Counted from the stretch's first letter, positions 6,228 to 13,096 are shown. The stretch is 14,551 bases of DNA from a bacterium (GCA_019750655.1 JAIEOG010000087.1:1-14551), one strand, 5' to 3'. The notes: generated by a model from the sequence alone, not told the origin. Program-made: numbers and translations.

Positions 6228-7514
6228 TTAAGACCTTTCCAAAGGCTGGTGAAGCAAAGCCTGGTAAAACTGCGTCGCTACTCTAATCTGGCTGAGCAAA
6301 TTGTGCTCATTGGGTTTGTGCACATTACCCACCGAAATCCCTGGACCGAAGACAAAAGCCTGCGCGCCATAGTGGTGGTAAATGGCCGCTTCGGTGCAAG
6401 ACGCTTTCGTTTTGATAACAGGCTTCACGCCGCACTCGCGCAATGCGCGGCTGGCGGCTTGGATTAGTGGGCTCGTTTTGCTTCCAGCTAGCGGAAGGTC
6501 AATGGCGATTTTGGTCCAAGAAGCGCCCTTAGGCAGCGCGGCTTCCACATCTTTACGCAGACGCGCGCTGTCTACGCCGGGAAGCGTTCGTATGTCGAAC
6601 GTTAGCTCCACATGGCCGTTGTCTGTGCGAGCAACGTTCCAGCTCAGCGTCGAGGCAGAAGGGTTAAAAGCGCGGTCGCGCTTTTTCGCGAGCACGCCGA
6701 CTAGCTTTTCCATCCGGGCGACGAACTCCAAAAGGGTGCGAGTGGCGTTTCCAGCTTCGGAAATGACTTGAGCTTGTGCGGATTCGGGGACGCGGTTGTC
6801 GTTCACGCCGCCTTCGAGCGAGCAAAGCCCGAGTTTTTTCTTGGCCACGGTTTGCAAAAGCTTAGTAAGCGCATTTACTCCAAGGTGAGGCGTCGAGGTG
6901 TGCGCGGCTTTGCCTTTTGTTTTCAGAGTGTGCGCTTCGGAGTTTAGGCGCTCTAATGGAAAGCGCGCCACGCCGATGAAGTGCCCCTTGTGCGCGTAGA
7001 TCAATTCCAAGACAGACGGCTCGCCCACGACGGCGTATTTCGGCGTGATTTTCTTCTCATCAAAGAGTTTTTGAACGCCTACTAATCCACGCTCTTCGCC
7101 GTAAGTGCCGACGAGTGCAATGGGCCGTTGCAGATTGCCGCTCTGGCGAATCGCCCAAAGCTTACAGAGGAAATCGATTTTTACGTCGGCTGTGCCCAAA
7201 CCATAAATGCGGTCGCGCACGCGCGTCGCTTTCCAGGGATCGCCACCCGTTTTGGTCCATTGAGAGGTATCGCCACCCGAGACTGTATCTAGATGTGTAT
7301 TGAAGAGGAGCAGATCGGGGTGCGTTGGGTGCTGGTTGTACGCGATGAGGTTCGTGAAGACTTCGCTGCCTTCGCGGACGTCCTGCGTTTGGACTTTGAG
7401 ACCGGCTTCTTGGAGTAAAGGGCGTAGGAATGCGACCACCTCGGCGTTGCTTCGGTGGGTTTCACTATTGATAGCGATAATTCGCTCGATCCATTGGTAG
7501 GGAAACAGCTCCAT
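6228..7514 (-). CDS. M20-family zinc metallohydrolase (ArgE/DapE/CPG2-like deacylase)
   Basis: A 428-residue metallopeptidase of clan MH, family M20, whose members remove acyl groups or C-terminal amino acids from amides such as N-acetylornithine or N-succinyl-diaminopimelate. All metal-site motifs are present: FNTHLDTV (zinc His about 74 and the following Asp), YGLGTADVK (bridging Asp about 110), GTYGEERG (catalytic Glu about 140 and ligand Glu 141), VVGEPS (ligand Glu 165) and HKPNEHN near the C-terminus (last His ligand). The lid/dimerisation domain lies between, with KGKAAHTSTPHLG. The ATG at 7514 is chosen over a TTG at 7556 because that TTG is part of a TTGACA -35 box; no SD precedes either. 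It is first in the seven-gene operon and next to astA, so desuccinylation of an N-succinyl amino acid is an attractive guess. The substrate is unknown. Confidence 0.9.
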   Translation of the reverse strand: MELFPYQWIERIIAINSETHRSNAEVVAFLRPLLQEAGLKVQTQDVREGSEVFTNLIAYNQHPTHPDLLLFNTHLDTVSGGDTSQWTKTGGDPWKATRVRDRIYGLGTADVKIDFLCKLWAIRQSGNLQRPIALVGTYGEERGLVGVQKLFDEKKITPKYAVVGEPSVLELIYAHKGHFIGVARFPLERLNSEAHTLKTKGKAAHTSTPHLGVNALTKLLQTVAKKKLGLCSLEGGVNDNRVPESAQAQVISEAGNATRTLLEFVARMEKLVGVLAKKRDRAFNPSASTLSWNVARTDNGHVELTFDIRTLPGVDSARLRKDVEAALPKGASWTKIAIDLPLAGSKTSPLIQAASRALRECGVKPVIKTKASCTEAAIYHHYGAQAFVFGPGISVGNVHKPNEHNLLSQIRVATQFYQALLHQPLERS

Positions 7515-7526
7515 GCGCGAGGCCGG

Positions 7527-7556
7527 ACGGTATCGCGCGCACTTTGGGCTTGTCAA
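7527..7556 (-). promoter_or_regulatory. Candidate sigma70-type promoter of the M20-astA operon
   Basis: On the minus strand a perfect TTGACA (7556-7551) is followed after 18 nt by TACCGT (7532-7527), or after 16 nt by GATACC (7534-7529). Both -10 candidates are weak, with three matches to TATAAT. Transcription would start around 7520, only about 6 nt before the ATG at 7514. That fits the absence of any Shine-Dalgarno sequence and suggests a nearly leaderless transcript. The exact -35 is the main support. Confidence 0.4.
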
Positions 7557-7649
7557 ACCAGGGGGTTAAAGCAAACCCAACCATTGAACTGGCCCGTTGT
7601 GGCCATTAGCGTGCTGTGGTATCGCCTTGGTCAGATAAGGGACCTTTGA

Positions 7650-8480
7650 ATGATTGCGTCATCGGGACGTTTTCATCCAGCGGTCCCAGACCTAAGGCTG
7701 TTTGTGTTGGACCGAATCGCGGGGTGGACTGTTCTGTTGGAGCAGTCCCAGACCCTCCTAAAATACCGATTTCTCAAAGTCGAATTCGTCCGCGAAGCCT
7801 TGACCCACTCGTCCTTCTCGAATGAAGACCGCAAGCTCAACCCGAGCCTGGCGCCCATGCGGGATAACGAGCGCCTAGAGTTCTTGGGCGATGCCGTGAT
7901 TGGCTTAGTGGTCGCACAGCTTTTGATGGAGCGTTACCCAGACGCCTCCGAGGGCAAGCTCTCTCGTTGGCGCAGTTACCTCGTGAGCCGCCGGCATCTG
8001 GCTGAGCTAGCTTGGGAGCTGGGGATTGGCGACCTGATTCTTTTAGGGCAGGGCGAAAAACGCTCGGGAGGAGCAGAGAAACGCTCCATATTGGCTGCGG
8101 CTTTGGAAGCGTTAGTGGGCGCGGTCTACTTAGACGGTGGGCTTTTAGAAGCCTCGGCACTTTTATCGCGCGTTTTCGAGCTCTCTATCCGCCAGTTGGC
8201 GTTGGGAGACGGTGGTTCGCTACCGAGCTTAGACAATAAGACCTATTTACAAGAGGTCACCCAGTCTTTGTATAAATCCACACCTGTCTACCGCATGGTC
8301 GATAGCTGGGGCCCGGAGCACGACAAAACCTTCCGCGTGGAAATCCACGTCGATGGACGATTTTTCGGTACGGGCGATGGGCGCAGTAAAAAAGACGCCG
8401 AACAAAAGGCCGCTAGTTTGGCCTTGGAATCGATTGAGCGGGAGCGTCAAGTGCCGCCGGTGGTAGAGGGAGAAGCGTAA
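7650..8480 (+). CDS. rnc: Ribonuclease III with an altered metal-binding position
   Basis: A 276-residue RNase III, longer than the usual roughly 225 because of an extra 25-30 N-terminal residues. It cleaves double-stranded RNA during rRNA and mRNA processing. The signature NERLEFLGDAV is at 73-83, with its acidic residues Glu74, Glu77 and Asp81 present. The second catalytic block normally reads ILAD..EALIGA (Asp114 and Glu117 in E. coli). Here it is ILAAALEALVGAVYLDGG, with Ala150 (GCG at 8097-8099) in place of the metal-ligand Asp and Glu153 retained. A dsRNA-binding domain spans about 195-262 (TYLQEV ... GDGRSKKDAEQKAASLAL). The start at 7650 is supported by AAGGGA 7 nt upstream; a shorter start after the extension cannot be excluded. 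It is first in rnc-era-der, with a TAATG overlap into era. The family call is secure; full activity is not. Confidence 0.95.
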   Translation: MIASSGRFHPAVPDLRLFVLDRIAGWTVLLEQSQTLLKYRFLKVEFVREALTHSSFSNEDRKLNPSLAPMRDNERLEFLGDAVIGLVVAQLLMERYPDASEGKLSRWRSYLVSRRHLAELAWELGIGDLILLGQGEKRSGGAEKRSILAAALEALVGAVYLDGGLLEASALLSRVFELSIRQLALGDGGSLPSLDNKTYLQEVTQSLYKSTPVYRMVDSWGPEHDKTFRVEIHVDGRFFGTGDGRSKKDAEQKAASLALESIERERQVPPVVEGEA

Positions 8481-9385
8481 TGGAATCTTTTCGCAGCGGT
8501 TTCGTAGGTCTCGTCGGTCCGACCAATTCCGGTAAATCGACTTTGATGAATGCTTTGCTGGGGCGCAAACTCAGCATCGTTTCGCCACGCGCGCAGACGA
8601 CCTACCACGGCATCCGTGGCATCCAGACTAAAGAACGCGAGCAGATTATTTACGTCGATACCCCGGGGTTTCAGCGAAATCCCGATCGCATTGCGCGGCT
8701 CTTGAATAAGGTCGCCGATAAGAACGCCAAAGACTGTGATTTCCTCGTTTGGGTCTTCGATGTGTCGAACCCCAAAGCATTTTCTCAAATCATGCAGCTG
8801 AAGGAACGGATCTCGAACAAGCCGATCGAGAAGACTTTTTGCATTTTGAACAAGGTCGACAAAGTTGCTAAAGGCGATCTCCTGCCGCTCTTGCAAAAAA
8901 TCCACGAGCTGGGTGTTTTCTCGGAAATTATTCCAGTGTCTGCGCTGAAAAAAGACGGCGTGGATCGCTTGGCTAAGCTTTTGAGCCCCATGATGCCCGA
9001 AGGCATGCCTTGGTATTCGCCCGAAGATAAAACGGATCGTTCTCAGGATTTCGTCTTGAGCGAGTTTATCCGTGAAAAAGTTTACACGGCTACGCGCCAA
9101 GAAGTCCCTTACACGGTGCGCGTGGAAATGGAGAATTGGCCGGAAGAAAAGCAGCCCGATCGCGTGCCGACTTACCATGCCATCATCTGGGTCGACTCCG
9201 AGTCGCGCCGTGGGATTTTGATCGGCAAGCAGGGTGAAATGCTCAAACGCATTGGTACTGCGGCTCGCCAAGATATCGAGGGTTACCTCGGTCACCAAGT
9301 TTGTCTGAAACTTTTTGTGCGCGTACAGCCGCACTGGCGTGACGATGCCCGCGCGCTGAACAAATACCTCGAATTGGAAACGTGA
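8480..9385 (+). CDS. era: GTPase Era, 30S ribosome assembly
   Basis: A 301-residue Era GTPase, normal in length, that binds the 3' end of 16S rRNA and assists small-subunit maturation. The GTPase domain has G1 GPTNSGKST (13-21), G3 DTPG (60-63), G4 NKVD (124-127) and a G5-like SALK (154-157). The C-terminal KH domain (about 205-285) contains the RNA-binding GKQG turn (249-252) and ends YLELET. Switch I reads QTTY at 39-42 where the family usually has QTTR, and G1 is GPTNSGKS rather than the usual GRPNVGKS; both are mild departures. The start ATG shares its A with the rnc stop (TAATG), implying translational coupling, and der begins 1 nt after its stop. RNase III, Era and Der all act on rRNA or the ribosome, so the operon is functionally coherent. 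Confidence 0.96.
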   Translation: MESFRSGFVGLVGPTNSGKSTLMNALLGRKLSIVSPRAQTTYHGIRGIQTKEREQIIYVDTPGFQRNPDRIARLLNKVADKNAKDCDFLVWVFDVSNPKAFSQIMQLKERISNKPIEKTFCILNKVDKVAKGDLLPLLQKIHELGVFSEIIPVSALKKDGVDRLAKLLSPMMPEGMPWYSPEDKTDRSQDFVLSEFIREKVYTATRQEVPYTVRVEMENWPEEKQPDRVPTYHAIIWVDSESRRGILIGKQGEMLKRIGTAARQDIEGYLGHQVCLKLFVRVQPHWRDDARALNKYLELET

Positions 9386-9386
9386 A

Positions 9387-10718
9387 ATGGAACGCCAGAT
9401 AGTCCTCGTAGGCCGGCCGAACGTCGGTAAATCAAGTCTACTCAATGCGTTGCTGGGGTACCGGCGGGCGATTGTGTGGGATGAGCCGGGGACGACTCTC
9501 GATAACGTTACCGAAAAGGTGACTTGGGAAAACGAGAATTTTTCGCTGACGGATAGCCAGGGGATTTTTTCGGAAGCCGATGAAGCACTCCTCGATAAGC
9601 AAATCGAAGGCGGCGATATTTTCCTATTTGTAGTCGACGCGATTGCGGGGCCCACGCCGTTTGATAAGTGGATCGCTAGCCGTCTGAAAATGGCGCGCAA
9701 GCGAGTGCTGCTTTGCTTGAATAAAGTAGAAGCGAAGGAAGCGCATCCGGAAACTGACTTTTCGGAGCTCGGTTTCGAAGAAGTCATCAGCGTTTCCGCG
9801 GCTCACCGTTTCAACTTGCCAGCGTTGAAGGCTTGGCTGCTTTCCGTGTTGAGCAGCGGTGGGGAAGCGGCAGAAGGCCTTGAGCGCGTGACGGCCGTCA
9901 CCGAGGGCGAAGCGCCTTTGACGGTAGCCATCATTGGCCGCCCGAATACGGGTAAGTCCACTTTGATGAACCGCCTTTGCGGTGCTCAGGTTTCGCGGGT
10001 TAGCCCGCAGCCTTTGACGACGCGCGACTCCGTCGCGTTTGAGCTTGATACGCCACAGGGCCGCGTACGCCTGATTGATACGGCGGGGATCCGCCGGCCT
10101 CGAAGCACGAAGAGCTCCATCGAAGTGTTTTCCATCCAAGCGTCGACACGCATGATGCGCGATGCCGATGTTGTGCTGCTCATGATTGGCAGCCACGAAG
10201 GCGTGACGGATCAGGATATTCGCTTGTTGAATCTCGTGGTGCGCGAAGGCCGCCCGACGGCGATACTCCTAAACTTCTGGGATCACCTGGGCAGCCGCGA
10301 ACGCAAATCGTTCTTAGATGGCACCGAGTTTAAGAACTATCTCGAAAACTTCCACCTCTTGCCCATCAGCGGTATACGTGGGTTCAACACCGAGCAGATT
10401 CTCCCTCTGGCACACCGCATTTACCGGCAGGCTCAAAAGCGGGTGAAGACATCGCGGTTGAACGAAATCGTCGACCGCATCATCGGTGGTAACCCGCCGC
10501 CGAATGCTGGACGGCATAATTTCAACATCCTCTACGCGAGCCAGGTGCGTGTGGATCCGCCGACGTTTGTTTTCTTCATGAACCGGGAAGCGAATATCCC
10601 GGATAGTTACCGGACGTACTTGTCCAAGCAGCTGCGCTTGAAACTGGGCTTTAAGTCCCAGGCCATTCGCGTGTTGTTCCGAGGCGATAAAGGCCGAGGG
10701 CAGCGAGACAGAGCTTAG
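9387..10718 (+). CDS. der: Double-GTPase Der (EngA), 50S ribosome assembly
   Basis: A 443-residue protein with two tandem GTPase domains and a C-terminal KH-like domain (about 350-436), the Der/EngA layout; the protein acts in large-subunit biogenesis. Domain 1 has G1 GRPNVGKS (9-16), TTLD (36-39; usually TRD), G3 DSQG (56-59; usually DTGG) and G4 NKVE (112-115; usually NKxD). Domain 2 has G1 GRPNTGKS (184-191), TTRD (211-214), DTAG (231-234) and G4 NFWD (296-299; usually NKWD). Both guanine-recognition motifs are therefore non-canonical, although both P-loops are perfect. The start ATG is 1 nt after the era stop. No convincing hairpin terminator follows before the next gene at 10770. Identity is certain from architecture; nucleotide affinity or specificity may differ from the norm. 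Confidence 0.95.
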   Translation: MERQIVLVGRPNVGKSSLLNALLGYRRAIVWDEPGTTLDNVTEKVTWENENFSLTDSQGIFSEADEALLDKQIEGGDIFLFVVDAIAGPTPFDKWIASRLKMARKRVLLCLNKVEAKEAHPETDFSELGFEEVISVSAAHRFNLPALKAWLLSVLSSGGEAAEGLERVTAVTEGEAPLTVAIIGRPNTGKSTLMNRLCGAQVSRVSPQPLTTRDSVAFELDTPQGRVRLIDTAGIRRPRSTKSSIEVFSIQASTRMMRDADVVLLMIGSHEGVTDQDIRLLNLVVREGRPTAILLNFWDHLGSRERKSFLDGTEFKNYLENFHLLPISGIRGFNTEQILPLAHRIYRQAQKRVKTSRLNEIVDRIIGGNPPPNAGRHNFNILYASQVRVDPPTFVFFMNREANIPDSYRTYLSKQLRLKLGFKSQAIRVLFRGDKGRGQRDRA

Positions 10719-10769
10719 ACCTAACAGGCTTCTAACCCACAACCCAGCAAACCCTATTAAAGTCGGCGC

Positions 10770-11459
10770 GTGCGTTTTCTATTTCTCTTACTTTGCGTGT
10801 TGAGTGCGGAAGTTTTTGCAAAAAAGCCTCTGTGCACCCACGCGGTCTTGTACGTGGATACGGCAAAGCCACTCTCCCTGCATCCCACGCAGCTCGATAT
10901 CGGCATGCGCGCAGCCGAGCACCGCCGCGACAAGATTCTGGCGATGCATGAACGCGAACGAGAGCTCTACCTGATACGCAAGGCCCCTAAAGTCGTGATC
11001 GGGCCCGAAGGAAAGCGCTACTTAATCGACGGCCATCACCTCGTTTTTGCCGCCTATCTGGCGGGTATTGAAGAGCTGCCCATTCGTGTGGTGGCGGATT
11101 GGAGCCAGAAGAAACACTTTTGGAGGAAGATGCGGCGGCGGGGTTACCTGCACTTAGTCGATCAAACCGGCCGAGCGCATACACGTGACAAGCTGCCGAC
11201 AGACATCCTGGGTTTTGGGGATGACGAATACCGAAGTCTTGCGTATTTCGCTCGGCGCCAGAAAGCCTTTAAGAAAAAGCAAAAGCTCTATTCCGAATTC
11301 GCGTGGGCGAATTTCTACCGTATGCGGATTCCGCTGGGTGAGGGGGATGCTGGCTTTGAAGCTGCGCTTCGAATGGCGGTACAGATTTCGCTAGCGATGG
11401 ATGCTGCCTACTTGCCGGGCTACCGTGGGGACGATAACCCGGCTCCGGCGAAGAACTAA
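10770..11459 (+). CDS. Exported ParB-like (ParB/sulfiredoxin-fold) protein
   Basis: A 229-residue protein beginning with a clear Sec signal peptide: MRF, a leucine-rich core and VFA cleavage at about residue 17. The mature part contains YLIDGHHLVFAAYLAG at about 84-99, the core of the putative ParB-like nuclease family (ParBc_2 type), in which the D(G)HH motif sits in the ParB/sulfiredoxin fold. It is followed by IRVVADW and a basic, aromatic-rich region. The enzymatic role of this family is not established; nuclease is only a family label. The GTG start has a poor SD, but the signal peptide begins exactly there. It lies 51 nt after der and could be read through from it. Its stop interlocks with that of a convergent lipoprotein gene. 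An exported location is supported by the signal peptide and is odd for a ParB relative. Confidence 0.82.
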   Translation: MRFLFLLLCVLSAEVFAKKPLCTHAVLYVDTAKPLSLHPTQLDIGMRAAEHRRDKILAMHERERELYLIRKAPKVVIGPEGKRYLIDGHHLVFAAYLAGIEELPIRVVADWSQKKHFWRKMRRRGYLHLVDQTGRAHTRDKLPTDILGFGDDEYRSLAYFARRQKAFKKKQKLYSEFAWANFYRMRIPLGEGDAGFEAALRMAVQISLAMDAAYLPGYRGDDNPAPAKN

Positions 11460-11830
11460 AAGCCCATATTCTGAGCGAGAAACACCGGATCTTCCGATCC
11501 GAAATCACACTCTGTTAGGCCCCACTGAGAGTTTTCAATCGCGGCGTGCGGGTTGCTCTGGAACGACTCCCAGCTATTGTCCATGCTGATGATGTAGTAC
11601 GCGCAGTAGCAGAAGTTTTGGATTTGGCCGGGGTTCAAGCTGTAACCGACTTCGCTGGTGCCCAGCTGAGAGTTACAGCGTTGTTGGAGCTGCGGCAGAT
11701 TGGCGGCCCAACCTGAGGCCCCAGGCCCGCTGCCGATTCCCGGGGTTTGTCCGCCCTGGAGTCTGGGGAAAGTTTGCGCACAACCTGCGGCAATTAACGT
11801 AACTAAAAGAAAAACAAGACGGCTTTGCAT
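11456..11830 (-). CDS. Small predicted lipoprotein of unknown function
   Basis: A 124-residue protein with a type II signal peptide: MQSR, a hydrophobic core and the lipobox LIAAGC, placing the lipidated Cys at about residue 17. The mature region is low in charge, rich in Gly/Gln/Asn/Ser, and contains further Cys residues (RCNSQ, NFCYCAYY, LTECDFG) that could form disulfides in the periplasm. I do not recognise the family. The ATG at 11830 is preferred over a TTG at 11839 because AAAGG is about 10 nt upstream of the ATG and directly abuts the TTG. It converges on the ParB-like gene, and the two stop codons share bases (CTAA at 11456-11459). Upstream it faces away from the transporter gene across about 177 nt. 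Confidence 0.8.
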   Translation of the reverse strand: MQSRLVFLLVTLIAAGCAQTFPRLQGGQTPGIGSGPGASGWAANLPQLQQRCNSQLGTSEVGYSLNPGQIQNFCYCAYYIISMDNSWESFQSNPHAAIENSQWGLTECDFGSEDPVFLAQNMGF

Positions 11831-11972
11831 AAGCTTCAAACCTTTGTTTTTCCTCTCTGGGCAGAGGGGGTAATTTGCATCGGCTGTGCCAGAACGCCCG
11901 CAAGCCTAAAGGGGCGCTAAGTGCCGATTCACCCCGGGGACGGGTTTCGTCACCAGTGGCGGATTTTGGCAT

Positions 11973-12000
11973 TTGGGGATTTGGTCTTTCAGAATAAAAT
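11973..12000 (+). promoter_or_regulatory. Candidate promoter of the BASS-family transporter gene
   Basis: A TAAAAT box (11995-12000, five of six matches to the sigma70 -10) lies 16 nt after TTGGGG (11973-11978, a weak -35). A start about 7 nt downstream falls at or next to the ATG at 12008, implying a leaderless or near-leaderless message. This agrees with the lack of a well-spaced Shine-Dalgarno sequence. The rest of the 11840-12007 gap holds no gene or strong hairpin that I can support. Confidence 0.35.
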
Positions 12001-12007
12001 TGGAAGT

Positions 12008-13096
12008 ATGAACAAATCTCACGGCTCTAATGCGCTTCATGAACGGCTCTACCACTTTCTTCATGAAAACATGCTGGTCTGCCTTCTGGCCTGTTATGGG
12101 CTAGCAGTACTCTTGCCGGGGGTGGGACTGTTTTTACGCAAGGTGTCTTTTGCGCACCCGTCGGCCAGTGGGTTTAGTTTTCCGTTGCCGATGTTGATGC
12201 TTTCATTCCTGCTCTTTAATGCGGGTTTGTCTTGCCAAGTGAGTCAGCTCAAAAAGCTTCTTCGCTCAACGCATATTCTACTGGCAGGGGTATGCGCGAA
12301 CTTCACTTTTCCGTTGGTCTTCACACTCGTATTCGCGGCCTTCGGCCACTTCTGGCATAACAACGATGAAATCCAGAATATCTTAGTGGGGCTCGCGATT
12401 ATCTCCTCCATGCCCATCGCCGGATCGTCAGCGGCGTGGGTACAGAGTGCGGGAGGCAATCCGGCTTTGATCTTGGGGCTAGTAGTTTTATCCACGGTTT
12501 TGTCCCCGTTAACGACACCGCTCGTGTTTAATCTGGTGGCTAAAGTCACCGTGGGTGACTACTCCGAGGACCTCAGTGAAATAGCTAGTTCGGGGGCAGG
12601 GGGATTTCTAGCTCTGTCGGTGGTCATTCCGTCATTGTTGGGAATGGCTTTACGCCATTTTCTCGCCCCAAACACGTTTCAAAAAATCGTCCCCTACTTT
12701 CGTTTGGCGAATATCGCCAATCTTTTTGTGCTGAACTACATCAACGCCAGCACCGCCCTGCCGCAAGCTTTTGCAAATCCAGACTACGATTTTTTGGCGC
12801 TAATCATGGCTGTGGTCGTGGTTCTGTGTGTCACGAGTTTTGTTTTGGGTTGGCAAGGGCCTAGATTTTTCAAATTGGATAAAGAGGATCGCACGGCGCT
12901 CACTTTTGGCTTGGGAATGAACAATAATGGAACGGGATTGGTTTTAGCCTCTCTCGCGCTGGCGGATCACCCGACGGTGATGATTCCGATTATTTTCTAC
13001 AACCTGGGCCAGCAAATCGTGGCAGGGGTTTTTCAAAGTGCGCTGACCAAACATCCAAAAGCGCTCTCCCCACAAGAATTCCGCAAAGCTAGTTGA
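12008..13096 (+). CDS. Bile acid:sodium symporter (BASS/SBF) family transporter
   Basis: A 362-residue integral inner-membrane protein with about ten hydrophobic segments, as expected of the BASS family, which couples uptake of organic anions to sodium. Family-typical features are FLLFNAGLSC early in the domain, the polar stretch SSMPIAGSSAAWVQSAGGNPALILGLVVLSTVLSPLTTPL (split by a membrane segment, around the mid-protein crossover) and the second polar crossover GLGMNNNGTGLVLA near the C-terminus. The substrate cannot be predicted; members carry bile acids, pantoate, pyruvate and other small acids. The frame is open from 11921, but the first 29 codons lack membrane or family character, so the ATG at 12008 is chosen. 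A possible -10 box lies just upstream. The HExxH lipoprotein follows 43 nt downstream and may be co-transcribed. Confidence 0.88.
   Translation: MNKSHGSNALHERLYHFLHENMLVCLLACYGLAVLLPGVGLFLRKVSFAHPSASGFSFPLPMLMLSFLLFNAGLSCQVSQLKKLLRSTHILLAGVCANFTFPLVFTLVFAAFGHFWHNNDEIQNILVGLAIISSMPIAGSSAAWVQSAGGNPALILGLVVLSTVLSPLTTPLVFNLVAKVTVGDYSEDLSEIASSGAGGFLALSVVIPSLLGMALRHFLAPNTFQKIVPYFRLANIANLFVLNYINASTALPQAFANPDYDFLALIMAVVVVLCVTSFVLGWQGPRFFKLDKEDRTALTFGLGMNNNGTGLVLASLALADHPTVMIPIIFYNLGQQIVAGVFQSALTKHPKALSPQEFRKAS

Noticed and set aside
5643..6467. 274-codon plus-strand open frame antisense to astA and the end of the M20 gene
   Set aside because: It covers the strongly conserved AstA motifs on the other strand and shows no domain of its own.
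7584..7612. Possible promoter for rnc (TTGAAC, 17 nt, TAGCGT) with a small TGGCC/GGCCA palindrome in the spacer
   Set aside because: The -10 matches at only three positions and the palindrome arms are 5 bp, so this is too weak to list as a feature. A promoter must exist in this gap, but I cannot place it.
8447..9787. 446-codon open frame on the minus strand across era and der
   Set aside because: It lies antisense to two certain genes, its product is Ser/Arg-rich with no family motif, and it has no sensible ribosome binding site. It is a frame shadow of GC-rich coding sequence.
10719..10769. Terminator after der
   Set aside because: No stable hairpin with a U tract is visible in the 51-nt gap; transcription may continue into the ParB-like gene.
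11921..12007. 29-codon N-terminal extension of the BASS transporter
   Set aside because: It lacks membrane or family features and would include the likely promoter; the ATG at 12008 is the better start.
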